Source: Echinarachnius parma (taxonomy: Eukaryota; Echinodermata; Echinoidea; Clypeasteroida; Echinarachniidae). Taken from it: a stretch of 64,000 nt of DNA. Where the stretch lies: NCBI GenBank assembly GCA_037951105.1, contig JBAMJV010009042.1, positions 1-64,000 of the forward strand, given 5' to 3'. Shown piece by piece: positions 55,501 to 57,588 of the stretch; position 1 is the first letter of the stretch; each line of letters begins with the position of its first letter. A program made the translations under genes and the position numbers. The notes under the pieces were generated by a model. The model was given only the letters and a program-made list of their open reading frames with translations. It made no database searches and was not told where the DNA came from.

Positions 55501-56915
55501 AGAAGCTGTGCCCTCTGCTATTTGGTGAGAGCCCTGCTAGAAATTAACATTTTTGCCCAGTCTGGCAAGTAAAACAAGATTTGGCAACTTCTAGTGGCCA
55601 GAAACCTAAATCTGGTGGCCCCAAACAAAGAAAAACATAACAAATTGTGTTACATTTGCTTGCCAGATCGGGCCAGTATAATTTAGGATCAATAAAATTT
55701 GGTGGCCCGAAACTATTTTAGTGGCCCGGGGCAGCGGGCCTATGTTAATTTCGAGCAGTGCCTAACCATCAGGCGAGGTCAATGAGCTAGTTACAGTGTT
55801 GTCATGATAATAATACAATATTTTTAATGGTGATGATAGTGCTAATGAAATAATAATGATGATAATAGTGGTAATAGACAATGATTACATTAGTGATAAA
55901 CTGATAATTATAATTATAGTAATTATAACAAATTATAATACTACTACTACTAATAATAATATACAACATTTATATAGTGCTTAATACACTGTTTCTATGC
56001 GCTGAACGTTTCTAATAATCATAATCATAATCATAATCATAATAATAATACAAATGATAATCATTAATAAAAAGAACTCCTAATAATATCAATATAATAT
56101 TTTCCATCTTCATTTCATTTCATTTCATTTATTTTTATTTCAACCAAATATCAAAATATATACATTGTAAAATACAAGAAATATCAACAAATGGTTGAGG
56201 TGCCCCTTGAACGCAAAGCTTAAGAACATAATCAACTAATTAACTAAATACAATTTTTACAAATAATTACTAATTAAGCATAAGGCAAAATTTATAATCA
56301 AACAGTATTTTCTTCCTTCTTTATCTCTCCTCATCTTTTTCTTCATCCTTCTTTAGATTGTTAAAACCTGGGAAATTATTATTTTTGGGCCTTGGGGTAT
56401 TGGGAAAGAAATCGAAGTTGACGAGGTAATGACAAGAGATGTATGTCATAATGATTGTTAATGGGAAAGATAAAGGTTGCTCCCATTTGGTGAAAGTAAT
56501 TTAAATTTGCCTTTGATTATGATTTGATCATAGTTTTATTGTTAATTATCCTATGATTATATCAAGTAAACTTTTAGAATAATTATATTAGACTTGATTA
56601 GTATTTTACTATGTTTTGGTTATAAATATTTTTATGATTTGATTATACCTTGATTATACTGTTTACTTTTACTATATTTTGATTCTCATATTATAATTTT
56701 TATAATACTTTGAATTCTCGATCATACTGTTTGTATATCGATTGTACTTTAATTATTCTTTGAATTTTTATCATAATTTGACTGTATTTTTATTATACTT
56801 TCAGTTTGATTATAAAATTGATCACATTTTGCTAATTATTTGATTCTACTTTGCTATGTAGGTTGGACGAGGGGAAGATTCACACACGATCAAGTTCAAG
56901 CACACAGCCACTCAG
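1549..56915 (+). CDS. CDC14: CDC14 dual-specificity phosphatase, 12 exons placed, 3' end open
   Basis: CDC14 phosphatases remove phosphate from Ser-Pro CDK sites and act in mitotic exit, cytokinesis, ciliogenesis and DNA repair. Exons: 1549-1597, 2871-2961, 11805-11880, 14696-14788, 16612-16691, 37200-37329, 51614-51701, 52153-52383, 53223-53361, 53720-53897, 55283-55404, 56862-56915. They sum to 1331 nt, 443 codons plus 2 nt, with phases consistent throughout. Residues about 17-173 form the N-terminal DSPn domain; about 174-340 form the catalytic domain with the [11 protein letters not shown] signature (C278, R284) and the acid loop FIDGSTPND (D251). These numbers equal those of human CDC14A, which supports the ATG at 1549 over the one at 1552. 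The C-terminal tail is Ser/Thr-rich and incomplete. Family assignment is secure; the A/B distinction is vertebrate-specific and not applied. Confidence 0.97.
1585..1656 (+). repeat. 36-bp tandem duplication spanning exon 1 splice donor
   Basis: Unit 1 is 1585-1620 and unit 2 is 1621-1656, differing at three positions near the unit end. Each contains the last 13 coding bases of exon 1 (GAAATTATTAAAG) and the donor GTGAGAC. The second donor is at 1634. Use of it would add 36 nt, an in-frame 12-residue insertion ([12 protein letters not shown]) without a stop. Confidence 0.95.
1950..2168. mobile_element. Small inverted-repeat (MITE-like) element in intron 1
   Basis: Outer arms CAGACCGATA (near 1956) and TATCGGTCTG (near 2156) enclose a stronger inner hairpin: 2065-2081 and 2131-2147 are perfect 17-bp inverted copies, and the match continues imperfectly inward to about 2097/2116. 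No coding content. The nested inverted repeats suggest a small non-autonomous DNA transposon. Confidence 0.6.
2871..2961 (+). CDS. CDC14: CDC14 exon 2 (start of DSPn domain)
   Basis: Residues 17-46 plus two bases of N47. The translation begins [20 protein letters not shown] and continues [11 protein letters not shown], matching the CDC14 N-terminal signature RLYFATLR...NTHYF...DEL.YEN. Acceptor CCTCAG|G and donor AAA|GTAAGT are both good. Confidence 0.95.
3820..5417. mobile_element. Element A: inverted-repeat element carrying GTAACACCGGGAC motifs
   Basis: Perfect 15-bp terminal inverted repeats TGCAATTCCACGATA (3820-3834) and its complement (5403-5417). Flanks match adjacent positions of the tandem array, so the empty site can be inferred; a TGCA target duplication is possible. 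Inside are ten copies of CCGTAACACCGGGAC or close variants (near 3831, 4012, 4208, 4222, 4435, 4641, 4842 reverse, 4856 reverse, 4874, 5041). The region 4029-4690 is itself about 3.2 copies of a roughly 208-bp repeat sharing CTGGCAAAACTCTGTGAAG. No protein-coding content; probably non-autonomous. Confidence 0.8.
5403..6160 (+). repeat. Tandem array, period about 195-220 bp
   Basis: At least three copies are anchored on CAGCTCACCTCTAGAGC at 5521, 5738 and (diverged) 5933, each followed by GTGTGTTTGTCAACCTCTGC or a relative and AATGCTTTGTAAAACGACTT. A further copy lies at about 3640-3819 (anchor 3712), so element A has been inserted into the array. Open frames here are by-products of the repeat. 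Confidence 0.85.
6505..6625. repeat. Dispersed G-rich repeat, family shared with 12640-14135
   Basis: Contains TTTTAGGGGGCTAC, TTTTAGGGGCTACC and GGGGGCAAAATCGCCC followed by a C-rich end. The pairing of GGGGGC with GCCCCC and the repeated GGGGCTAC resemble 12640-12965 and 13905-14135. Confidence 0.5.
6975..7960. mobile_element. TATGCCTCCGC-ended element with internal 140-150 bp tandem units
   Basis: Perfect 11-bp terminal inverted repeats TATGCCTCCGC (6975-6985) and GCGGAGGCATA (7950-7960). The left end continues into a GTCCGTCCGTACG simple repeat. Between about 7060 and 7740 lie four to five units each containing GATATCTCAAGAAC, TTGACGGATCAATTTCA, GGTATGAGTGTACAT and AAAGGTCAAGGTCACAGGAC. 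A 20-base poly-G run sits at 7614-7633. The interior is non-coding. A shorter relative is at 18512-18745. Confidence 0.8.
8010..8085. repeat. Fragment of the GCCC...GGGC dispersed family
   Basis: AGAAATGTTAGTTGCCCAATCGGGCAAC followed by TTGCCCCAAGCAATC in shortened form; the same pair of blocks recurs at 51305-51395. Confidence 0.55.
9058..9335 (-). repeat. GCCC...GGGC dispersed repeat, copy 1
   Basis: Contains GCCTTGTGGCCCAACTGGCAA, GCCCCAAACAAGGAAAAACA, CATTCGGGCCAGTGAAATAT and GGCCTCGGGGCCATGCCCC. The same ordered blocks recur at about 29625, 32320, 37409, 37670, 46965, 48452 and 55530 in either orientation. Short complementary blocks such as GCCCGATCGGGC give internal hairpins. No coding content. 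Confidence 0.7.
9371..10757. mobile_element. Element B: inverted-repeat element carrying GTCCCGTCTGTCAC motifs
   Basis: Ends GGGCAATTCCA (9371-9381) and TGGAATTGCCC (10747-10757), an 11-bp inverted repeat, flanked by direct ATCT (9367-9370 and 10758-10761), consistent with a 4-bp target duplication. Eight copies of TGTCCCGTCTGTCACG lie in one orientation (start of GTCCC near 9728, 9894, 9913, 9933, 10336, 10359, 10549, 10731); the last runs into the right terminal repeat. No coding content. Confidence 0.82.
11201..11335. mobile_element. Partial TTAAAGGG-ended element (family T2)
   Basis: Begins TTAAAGGGTACCATCACC and continues through AAATGAAAGGTAACATC, the inverted right half of the element at 21587-21989. 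The other end was not found, so this is a truncated or solo-end copy. Confidence 0.65.
11805..11880 (+). CDS. CDC14: CDC14 exon 3 (DSPn domain)
   Basis: Completes N47 and codes for residues 48-72, [20 protein letters not shown] then NKKLK, a nearly invariant block in animal CDC14. Acceptor TTTATAG, donor AAG|GTGAGA, phase 0 at the 3' side. It is separated from exon 2 by an 8.8 kb repeat-filled intron. Confidence 0.96.
12640..12970. repeat. Paired G-rich repeats with GGGGGCG...CGCCCCC hairpins
   Basis: Two tandem-like relatives: ACGAGGGCGATTTTGAAAAT...AACGCCCTCGTG at 12652-12696, and CGCCCCCGTG...CACGGGGGCGAT followed by CGGGGGCGAATCGCCC and CGCCCCCGTG at 12890-12960. Translations across them are repeat-derived and not genes. 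Confidence 0.6.
13905..14135. repeat. G-rich dispersed repeat, further copy
   Basis: TTTCGGGGGCTCCC, TTTTCGGGGGCTAC and TTTCAGGGGCTACT lead to CGGGGGCGAATTCGCCC and GCCCCCGTGTATTTT, the same order of blocks as in the 6505 and 12890 copies. Confidence 0.6.
14696..14788 (+). CDS. CDC14: CDC14 exon 4 (DSPn domain)
   Basis: Thirty-one codons, residues 73-103: [20 protein letters not shown] then [11 protein letters not shown]. The blocks [10 protein letters not shown] and NAAFLIGAY are characteristic of CDC14. Acceptor TGTGCAG, donor TCA|GTAAGT, phase 0 on both sides. Confidence 0.96.
15200..16010 (+). repeat. Highly diverged tandem repeat, period about 180 bp
   Basis: Recurring but poorly matched blocks: CAATCATCCTGG / CAATTATCCTGG, TGACCCACCCTTTGCAC / TGACCCAACCTTTACA / TACCCACCCTGTACA, and AGTTCATCTAATG-like segments. 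No unit is clean enough to delimit precisely. Confidence 0.35.
16612..16691 (+). CDS. CDC14: CDC14 exon 5 (DSPn domain)
   Basis: Residues 104-129 plus two bases of R130: [20 protein letters not shown] then [14 protein letters not shown]...NPPYLPFRD is a CDC14 hallmark. Acceptor CATTACAG, donor CAG|GTAAGC. It is followed by the largest intron, about 20.5 kb. Confidence 0.96.
17095..17515 (+). repeat. Tandem repeat, period about 131-139 bp
   Basis: Units begin at CCTAAAGAGT near 17096, 17227 and 17366. Each contains GTGTATTTTCAGAACAC (or a variant), TTTGATGTAAACAACAA and GGGGCTTGAAATAAA. Three full units and a partial fourth. Confidence 0.8.
17629..20358. mobile_element. 2.7 kb segment bounded by 218-bp inverted repeats
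   Basis: Left arm about 17630-17850, right arm about 20139-20357, inverted copies of high identity. Both carry GGTACCCTGGGGTACC, a CGCCATTTTG/AAAATGGCG block, a TGCATAC-rich block and CCGGGGTAC repeats, with GATGACATAAA at the outer edges. The 2.3 kb between has no plausible protein; it includes two GCTAGTTGCTAGCTT segments and the 18512-18745 repeat. This is either one long-ended element or two copies of a small element in opposite orientation. Confidence 0.7.
18512..18745. repeat. Short relative of the 6975-7960 element
   Basis: Starts TACCTCCGCCAACGAAGTTGG, continues ATGTTTTCGG, GATATCTCAACCAA and AAGGTCAAAAGTCAAAGG, and ends with GGCAGGAGGTATGCACTCC. Order and end-blocks parallel the larger element but it has one unit only. 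Confidence 0.65.
20390..22680 (+). repeat. Long complex tandem array, interrupted by a TTAA element
   Basis: The first part (20395-20870) repeats CAGTCATCAAACAGAGA-like and GAGTTGGTGT(G)TGATTGACT blocks three times. The later part repeats a 190-230 bp unit with GATGTTGGGAAAGTGATATT, GGCATGCAGGGTTATT and ATGCTAGCATAATATTTGAAG at about 20990, 21180, 21570/21990, 22205 and 22430. One unit is split by element 21587-21989. Confidence 0.8.
21587..21989. mobile_element. TTAA-flanked element, family T2
   Basis: Left end TTTTAAAGGGGACCA, right end TGGTACCCTGTACCCTTTAA. The surrounding tandem units give the empty site (GTGATATT...), so a TTAA target is visible on both sides. About 400 bp, non-coding. 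Relatives are at 57631-58054 and 11201-11335. Confidence 0.8.
23390..23525 (+). repeat. Dispersed repeat GCTCAGGGCAA...GGCAAGCTTGAA, copy 1
   Basis: Ordered blocks GCTCAGGGCAAATT, GAAAGTCATAAAAGAGCCCC and AGGCAAGCTTGAA recur at 26975-27160, 35515-35694 and 45215-45400. Two of those copies end in a 20-base or longer poly-C run, as if the tract belonged to the family. Confidence 0.6.
24260..24640. mobile_element. Element of family T4 (near-duplicate of 49540-49915)
   Basis: Starts AAAGGTGCACCTGTAAAGTG and shares about 370 bp in the same order with 49540-49915, including GAGACTTCAATCCT, AAAATCATTGTAAGATATGT, GAACACTGCTTTCCTGGTT and CCGTTCATTAACGCTCTTGA. The right end is eroded here. Non-coding. 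Confidence 0.75.
25090..26330 (+). repeat. Irregular tandem repeat in intron 5
   Basis: Repeated GAAATGA(A)..TGAAATNTCNCAC and TTTTGTCATCTTTCACATTGACT blocks, at about 100-bp spacing to 25500 and about 250-300 bp spacing after it, with CCAGAGGGTGGATTTT recurring near 25672 and 26157. Copies are diverged. The open frames covering it show no known domain. Confidence 0.55.
26975..27160 (+). repeat. Dispersed repeat GCTCAGGGCAA family with poly-C
   Basis: GCTCAGGGCAATTGTGCCCT, AAATGAGCCCTCTAAGATCA, CAGGCAAGCTTGAAAAGTA, then a poly-C run at 27138-27159. Parallel to 23390, 35515 and 45215. Confidence 0.6.
28223..28604. mobile_element. Fold-back element with a GATATC palindrome array
   Basis: Arms of about 115 bp (28223-28338 and 28486-28604) are inverted copies with only a few mismatches, from TAAAGGAGTGGTCACACTG to TTCCTATTTCTTGATATC. 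The centre holds TTCTTGATATCAAGAA-type perfect 16-bp palindromes; GATATC occurs at 28331, 28352, 28370, 28406, 28427, 28448, 28470 and 28491, mostly 21-22 bp apart. The high arm identity suggests recent origin. Non-coding. Confidence 0.85.
29625..30725. repeat. GCCC...GGGC dispersed repeat split by a fold-back element
   Basis: Blocks AGCCCGGGGCCAGTGAAAT, GGGCCCGATCGGGCAAGCAG, TCGGGCCACCAGAAAAG and CTGGCCCGACC lie at 29630-29930. The end signature AGTGTGGAGCCCTGCATG appears at 30710. The fold-back element 29946-30655 lies between. Confidence 0.6.
29946..30655. mobile_element. Fold-back (near-palindromic) element, short copy
   Basis: Left arm 29946-30290 and right arm 30300-30655 are inverted copies: GGACCTGGAC versus GTCTCCAGGTCT, TTGTTGCCACCTTGGCAAC versus GTTGCCAAGGTGGCAAC, and ATTTGCAT/ATGCAAAT octamers. 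Ends and arms match the longer copies at 38539-43517 and 60212-61771. Non-coding. Confidence 0.85.
31218..32018. mobile_element. TTAA-flanked element, family T1
   Basis: Left end TTAAAGGGATCTAGTAAC (from 31219) and right end GTTACTAGATCCCTTTAA (32001-32018) are perfect 18-bp inverted repeats. The interior holds two tandem versions of one module; the second begins near 31626 (TTTAAAGGTACTAAGTATTA). A shorter relative is at 54752-55051. No protein-coding content. Confidence 0.85.
32653..32763. mobile_element. 87-bp hairpin insert between 12-bp direct repeats
   Basis: CATGGTTTTGGG occurs at 32653-32664 and 32752-32763. Between them, AATACCTATTCATCAGGGGG pairs with CCCCCAGTTGAATGGGTATT, forming a short hairpin. 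The surrounding CAGTCCCATACTGACGATTT segment reads through if the insert and one repeat are removed. Confidence 0.6.
33040..35510. other. Intron 5 stretch without recognised elements
   Basis: Apart from poly-T near 33899, an AGTGTGGAGCCCTGCAT repeat tail near 33956 and a short hairpin of ATGGGATTCC/GGAATCCCAT near 35244, I see no exon, RNA gene or clear element. The frames at 34881-35141 show no motif and are not supported as coding. Confidence 0.4.
35515..35694 (+). repeat. Dispersed repeat GGGGGCT...AGCTTGAAAAGT with poly-C/poly-A
   Basis: GGGGGCTCGGGGAGATTAACCCC, AAAATCATAACAGATCCCCC and AGCTTGAAAAGTAGTCTC, then 20 C (35658-35677) and 17 A. The Gly-rich and Phe-rich open frames on the minus strand here are translations of this tract. 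Confidence 0.6.
36827..36892 (+). pseudogene. Decayed copy of CDC14 exon 6 (5' part)
   Basis: ATACAG|GGATGCATAATTTGGGCCAT and CACTACTAAACTGCTT align with the real exon's GCATACAG|GGATGCATCGTTTGGGCCGT and CGCTACTAGACTGCTT about 370 bp downstream. In the inherited phase the third full codon is TAA, and there are small indels, so it cannot replace exon 6. A weaker trace, TACAGGGATACATTGG at 36990-37005, may be a second copy. Confidence 0.7.
37200..37329 (+). CDS. CDC14: CDC14 exon 6 (end of DSPn domain)
   Basis: Completes R130 and codes for residues 131-173: [20 protein letters not shown] then [20 protein letters not shown] and HYE. It matches the family block DASFG.CTYNLT..DCL...FDFE.FD..EYEHYE. 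Acceptor GCATACAG, donor GAG|GTAAGT, phase 0. A decayed copy of the first part lies about 370 bp upstream. Confidence 0.97.
37409..37639. mobile_element. GCCC...GGGC element inserted in tRNA-like repeat
   Basis: Begins CAGGGCTCGACACTAGCACTT and ends AGTTAGTGTGGAGGCTTG. CCTATGG at 37402-37408 and 37640-37646 gives an apparent 7-bp (perhaps 8-bp) target duplication. Internal GCCCGATCGGGC blocks as in other family members. This copy defines the family ends. Confidence 0.7.
37670..37923. mobile_element. Second GCCC...GGGC element in the same tRNA-like repeat
   Basis: Begins CGGTGCTTGAAATTAGCATAG and ends TTAATTTCTAGCATTG followed by TGGAAGAG. TTACT at 37665-37669 and 37924-37928 flank it. Joining the outer sequences restores the tRNA-like D arm. 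Confidence 0.65.
38340..38540. repeat. (AAT)n-linked ATTTATATAGCGC repeat
   Basis: A run of AAT triplets at 38340-38363 leads into GCATTTATATAGCGCATTTTCC. The same junction occurs inverted at 55185-55258 (GCGCTATATAAATGTTC then ATT repeats) and again at about 55945-56010. Probably a dispersed element with a microsatellite end. Confidence 0.6.
38539..43517. mobile_element. Fold-back element, copy split by element C
   Basis: Outer ends GCCTGGAGAC (38539) and GTCTCCAAGCC (to 43517). Left part 38539-39954 and right part 43454-43517 carry the family's arms, with GTTGCCA...TGGCAAC, ATTTGCAT/ATGCAAAT and CATTTAGAACATGAAT. Without the 3.5 kb inserted between them the element is about 1.48 kb, close to the 1.56 kb intact copy at 60212-61771. 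Confidence 0.8.
39955..43453. mobile_element. Element C: 3.5 kb element carrying GTAACGTCCGAAAC motifs
   Basis: Terminal inverted repeats of 20 bp with one mismatch: GTTTTTTTAAAGGTGCCAAA (39955-39974) and its complement at 43434-43453. A further inverted pair, GTCAACCAA...TGG near 40153 and CCA...TTGGTTGAC near 43419, lies inside. Eight copies of GTAACGTCCGAAAC: plus at 40531, 40706, 40724, 42530, 42921; minus at 40321, 40899, 41274. Most have GTTAAC within about 20 bp on the GTAAC side. The longest open frames are short and unrecognised. Confidence 0.75.
44297..44371 (-). repeat. tRNA-like sequence (Ala-AGC-like loop), SINE-type
   Basis: Seventy-five nt on the minus strand: acceptor GGAGCTT/AAGCTCT, A box TAGCTCAGTCAGTA, loop CTAGCAA (anticodon position AGC with U33), B box GGTTCAAATCC. 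The D stem is mutated (AAAC for GAGC) and the anticodon stem does not pair. Flanks (GATGGTCATAAACT, AATAAACCTGA) are shared with the copy at 37375-37947, so it belongs to a longer dispersed repeat. Confidence 0.65.
45215..45400 (+). repeat. Dispersed repeat GCTAAGGGCAA...GCAAGCTTGGAA
   Basis: GCTAAGGGCAATTTAGCCCC, AAAATCATGAAAGAGC and GTAAGCAAGCTTGGAAAATG match the order of blocks at 23390, 26975 and 35515. A poly-G run lies just upstream at 45067-45085. Confidence 0.55.
45555..46338. mobile_element. Element D: inverted-repeat element carrying GGTAACGGAAGGAC motifs
   Basis: Perfect 13-bp terminal inverted repeats GGGCAATTCCACG (45555-45567) and CGTGGAATTGCCC (46326-46338), flanked by AACA at 45551-45554 and 46339-46342. 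Four copies of CGGTAACGGAAGGAC or a close form (45566, 45746, 45944, 45959). At 784 bp it is the shortest and cleanest member of the A/B/D group. Non-coding. Confidence 0.85.
47552..47922. mobile_element. hAT-like small element with 8-bp target duplication
   Basis: Ends TAAGGCCGAGTC (47552) and GACTCAGCCTTA (to 47922), flanked by CTGTCTAA at 47544-47551 and 47923-47930. Inside, ACCGG(G)TTCC(C)GACCG and TCGGTACCCGGTTT each occur twice, once near each end, as direct repeats. An 8-bp duplication is typical of the hAT superfamily; no transposase is present. Confidence 0.75.
48452..48725 (+). repeat. GCCC...GGGC dispersed repeat
   Basis: AATGCTAGAAATTAGCACTGG, CCCGGGGCAACTGAATA, CTTGCCCAAACGGGCAATTA and TTCAGGCCACCAAACTTGG in family order, with the TGTCTGTCTGGGCAGCAAG end. 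Confidence 0.65.
48732..48898. mobile_element. Hairpin MITE with TACCGTATTTGTCGGTG ends
   Basis: 48732-48753 and 48877-48898 are perfect 22-bp inverted repeats (TACCGTATTTGTCGG...). Inside, GTATTAACCGC(A)CC occurs three times before a poly-T run. Total 167 bp, non-coding. Confidence 0.8.
49300..50530 (+). repeat. Repeated AGCCAGTGTAAACAG segments in intron 6
   Basis: CCCAGCCAG(A/T)GTAAACAG...GACACAATTATTGTGACATTGAGC or variants occur near 49317, 50013, 50330 and 50483. The last two are part of an approximately 155-bp tandem unit with AAGTGAAAACTATACGTTTTT. A TTAA element (49540-49915) separates the first two. Confidence 0.7.
49540..49915. mobile_element. TTAA-flanked element, family T4
   Basis: TTAAAGGTGCACCTGTAAAGT at the left and ACAGGCATCCCTTTAA at the right form imperfect inverted ends with TTAA at both edges. 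About 376 bp; near-duplicate of 24260-24640. Confidence 0.75.
50666..51302. mobile_element. TTAA-flanked element, family T3
   Basis: Perfect 22-bp inverted ends, 50666-50687 and 51281-51302, starting TTAAAGGGACAGATCC. TTAA lies at both edges. About 637 bp. The 122-codon minus-strand frame that crosses its right end is not recognisable as a protein and extends beyond the element. Confidence 0.85.
51614..51701 (+). CDS. CDC14: CDC14 exon 7 (start of catalytic domain)
   Basis: Residues 174-202 plus one base of G203: [20 protein letters not shown] then [37 protein letters not shown] is diagnostic of CDC14. Acceptor TTTGCAG, donor AACG|GTAAGT, phase 1. From here on the introns become short (0.36-1.5 kb). 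Confidence 0.97.
51894..51930 (+). pseudogene. Decayed copy of CDC14 exon 8 start (first)
   Basis: TCTTACAG|GTTATCCGCACCACAC matches the real acceptor and exon start (TCTTACAG|GTTATCCGTACCACGC at 52153). Similarity fades after about 35 bases and the frame is lost. Confidence 0.7.
51970..52070 (+). pseudogene. Decayed copy of CDC14 exon 8 (second, about 100 bp)
   Basis: TATACAG|GATATCTGCACCATGCGCCC through CATGATGCC aligns with the first 95 bases of exon 8. The inherited frame reads [20 protein letters not shown] then VIIQF and stops at TGA; the real exon has [20 protein letters not shown]. There is also a two-base indel. It cannot encode the rest of the exon. Confidence 0.85.
52153..52383 (+). 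CDS. CDC14: CDC14 exon 8 (acid loop and catalytic cysteine)
   Basis: The largest exon: completes G203 and codes to K279 plus one base. It contains [20 protein letters not shown], the [22 protein letters not shown] block with general acid D251, and VHCK with nucleophile C278 (codon 52377-52379). The active-site signature [11 protein letters not shown] is split by the following phase-1 intron. Acceptor TCTTACAG, donor AAAG|GTATAG (weaker than the others). Two degenerate copies of the 5' part lie in intron 7. Confidence 0.97.
52455..52752. mobile_element. Hairpin MITE, GTTTCACAAAGATC family
   Basis: CATGGGGGTTGTTTCACAAA...CCTAAGTTGAACTTAACTC at the left pairs with its near-complement ending CCCCCCATG at the right. 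Inner CAAATGG/CCATTTG blocks pair as well. About 298 bp within intron 8. A second family copy is at 57589-58297. Confidence 0.8.
53223..53361 (+). CDS. CDC14: CDC14 exon 9 (P-loop arginine)
   Basis: Completes A280 and continues [19 protein letters not shown], supplying R284 of the phosphate-binding loop, then [20 protein letters not shown] and QQNYMEE. ICRPGS.IGPQQ is a conserved CDC14 block. Acceptor TTTTTCCAG, donor GAAGA|GTGAGT. A trinucleotide repeat begins a few bases into the next intron. Confidence 0.97.
53368..53625 (+). repeat. Degenerate GAT/GAC trinucleotide microsatellite
   Basis: GATGAT and GACGAT runs at 53380-53412 and again 53455-53625, just downstream of the exon 9 donor. 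His- or Asp-rich open frames on both strands come from the repeat and are not genes. Confidence 0.9.
53720..53897 (+). CDS. CDC14: CDC14 exon 10 (end of catalytic domain, linker)
   Basis: Completes E326 and codes to G385. [15 protein letters not shown] matches the conserved end of the catalytic domain ([12 protein letters not shown]). The rest, from [10 protein letters not shown] to a run rich in Asn, Asp, Gly and Arg, is a low-conservation linker. Acceptor GTTGCAG, donor GGG|GTAAAC, phase 0. If intron 10 were retained the frame would add eight residues and stop at 53922-53924. Confidence 0.93.
54752..55051. mobile_element. Short family T1 element
   Basis: Left AAAGGGATCTAGTAGC and right GTTACTAGATCCCTTTAA correspond to the ends of 31218-32018. 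About 300 bp with one internal module. The left TTAA is eroded (TGAA). Confidence 0.75.
55185..55258. repeat. (ATT)n-linked GCGCTATATAAAT repeat, inverted copy
   Basis: GCTGCGCTATATAAATGTTCAT followed by ATT triplets, ending close to the exon 11 acceptor. Inverted relative of 38340-38540. Confidence 0.6.
55283..55404 (+). CDS. CDC14: CDC14 exon 11 (basic C-terminal tail)
   Basis: Residues 386-425 plus two bases of K426. The phase-0 frame gives [13 protein letters not shown] then [20 protein letters not shown] and SATTGSV. TQGDKLR.LK is the conserved motif after the linker in animal CDC14, so this frame is chosen over the longer open frame in this stretch. Acceptor TTCCTGCAG, donor CAA|GTAAGG. 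Confidence 0.9.
55530..55770 (-). repeat. GCCC...GGGC dispersed repeat
   Basis: CTAGAAATTAACATTTTTGCC, TGGCCAGAAACC, GGTGGCCCCAAACAAAG, GCCAGATCGGGCCAG and GTGGCCCGGGGCAGCGGGCC occur in the family order, oriented like the 9058 copy. Confidence 0.65.
55800..56830. repeat. A+T-rich simple repeats in intron 11
   Basis: Runs of AAT, ACT, AATCAT, ATTTC and TTGATTATA-like repeats, including a third ACATTTATATAGTGC junction near 55965. Nothing coding is seen before exon 12. Confidence 0.6.
56862..56915 (+). CDS. CDC14: CDC14 exon 12 (Ser-rich tail)
   Basis: In the phase left by exon 11 it reads [18 protein letters not shown] plus two bases. The ending resembles the ...SQPFR... stretch that follows the same motif in human CDC14A. 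Acceptor CTATGTAG|G, donor CTCAG|GTGAGA. If the donor is not used the frame reads one Arg codon and stops at TGA 56917-56919, so this could also be a terminal exon. The tail is poorly conserved, so support comes mainly from phase and splice sites. Confidence 0.65.
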
Positions 56916-56978
56916 GTGAGAAAACTTTAATTAACTCCTCCAATGCCAAAACTGGAGAGGATCATCGAGTAATAGCAC

Positions 56979-57150
56979 ACCTGGGGGTGTTGCATAAAGA
57001 GTTGCGATTAATCGCAAAGCTGCGTTTGATCGCAAGTCAGAAAACATGCGCACTTGAGCCAATCAGAATTGCCCATTTAGCCACATTTTCGGACTTTGTG
57101 ATTAAACGCAACTTTGTGATATAGCAACTCTTTATGCAACACCCCCCTGG
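56979..57150. mobile_element. Hairpin MITE, GTTGCATAAAGAGTTGC family
   Basis: Left CCTGGGGGTGTTGCATAAAG and right CTTTATGCAACACCCCCCTGG are inverted copies. GCGATTAATCGC-type blocks inside also pair. About 172 bp, 60 bp past exon 12, abutting the next hairpin. Confidence 0.85.
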
Positions 57151-57330
57151 GCCCCGTTGCAGAAAGAGATACAATCGATTGTAAGTTACAATTAATTGTA
57201 AGTTACATTTAATTGTAAGTCAGATCATGTGTTCTAAATTATGCGCGATTCTGGTTGAAACATGCAAAGTCTCTGACTTACAATCAATTGTAACTTACAG
57301 TCAATTCTATCTCTTTCTGCAACATGACCC
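57149..57330. mobile_element. Hairpin MITE, GTTGCAGAAAGAGAT family
   Basis: GGGCCCCGTTGCAGAAAGAG at the left pairs with CTCTTTCTGCAACATGACCC at the right. Inside, ATTGTAAGTTACAATTAAT repeats pair with their inverses. About 182 bp. Confidence 0.85.
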
Positions 57331-57588
57331 TGATGTGGTAACAGGAGCAAGAGTGTTTCAGATTTATTCACTACTTTTTTAGATGTTTTTTTATTGCCCT
57401 TCATTCCAAAACTTTTGAAATGTTTTTGTTATACATTATTCATAACTTTTACATGTTTTAATAGAGCTTTATTCTAAAAAATGTTAACATGTTTTTGTTG
57501 TACTTTATTCAGGATGTTCAACCCGTTTATTTTAATTAAAGACTGTATGATTTGTATGTAACATGTATTCTTGATAGATCCTATTTCA

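Noticed and set aside
56840-57124. 94-codon open frame over exon 12
   Set aside because: Its frame is not the one left by exon 11, and most of it lies in a hairpin MITE.
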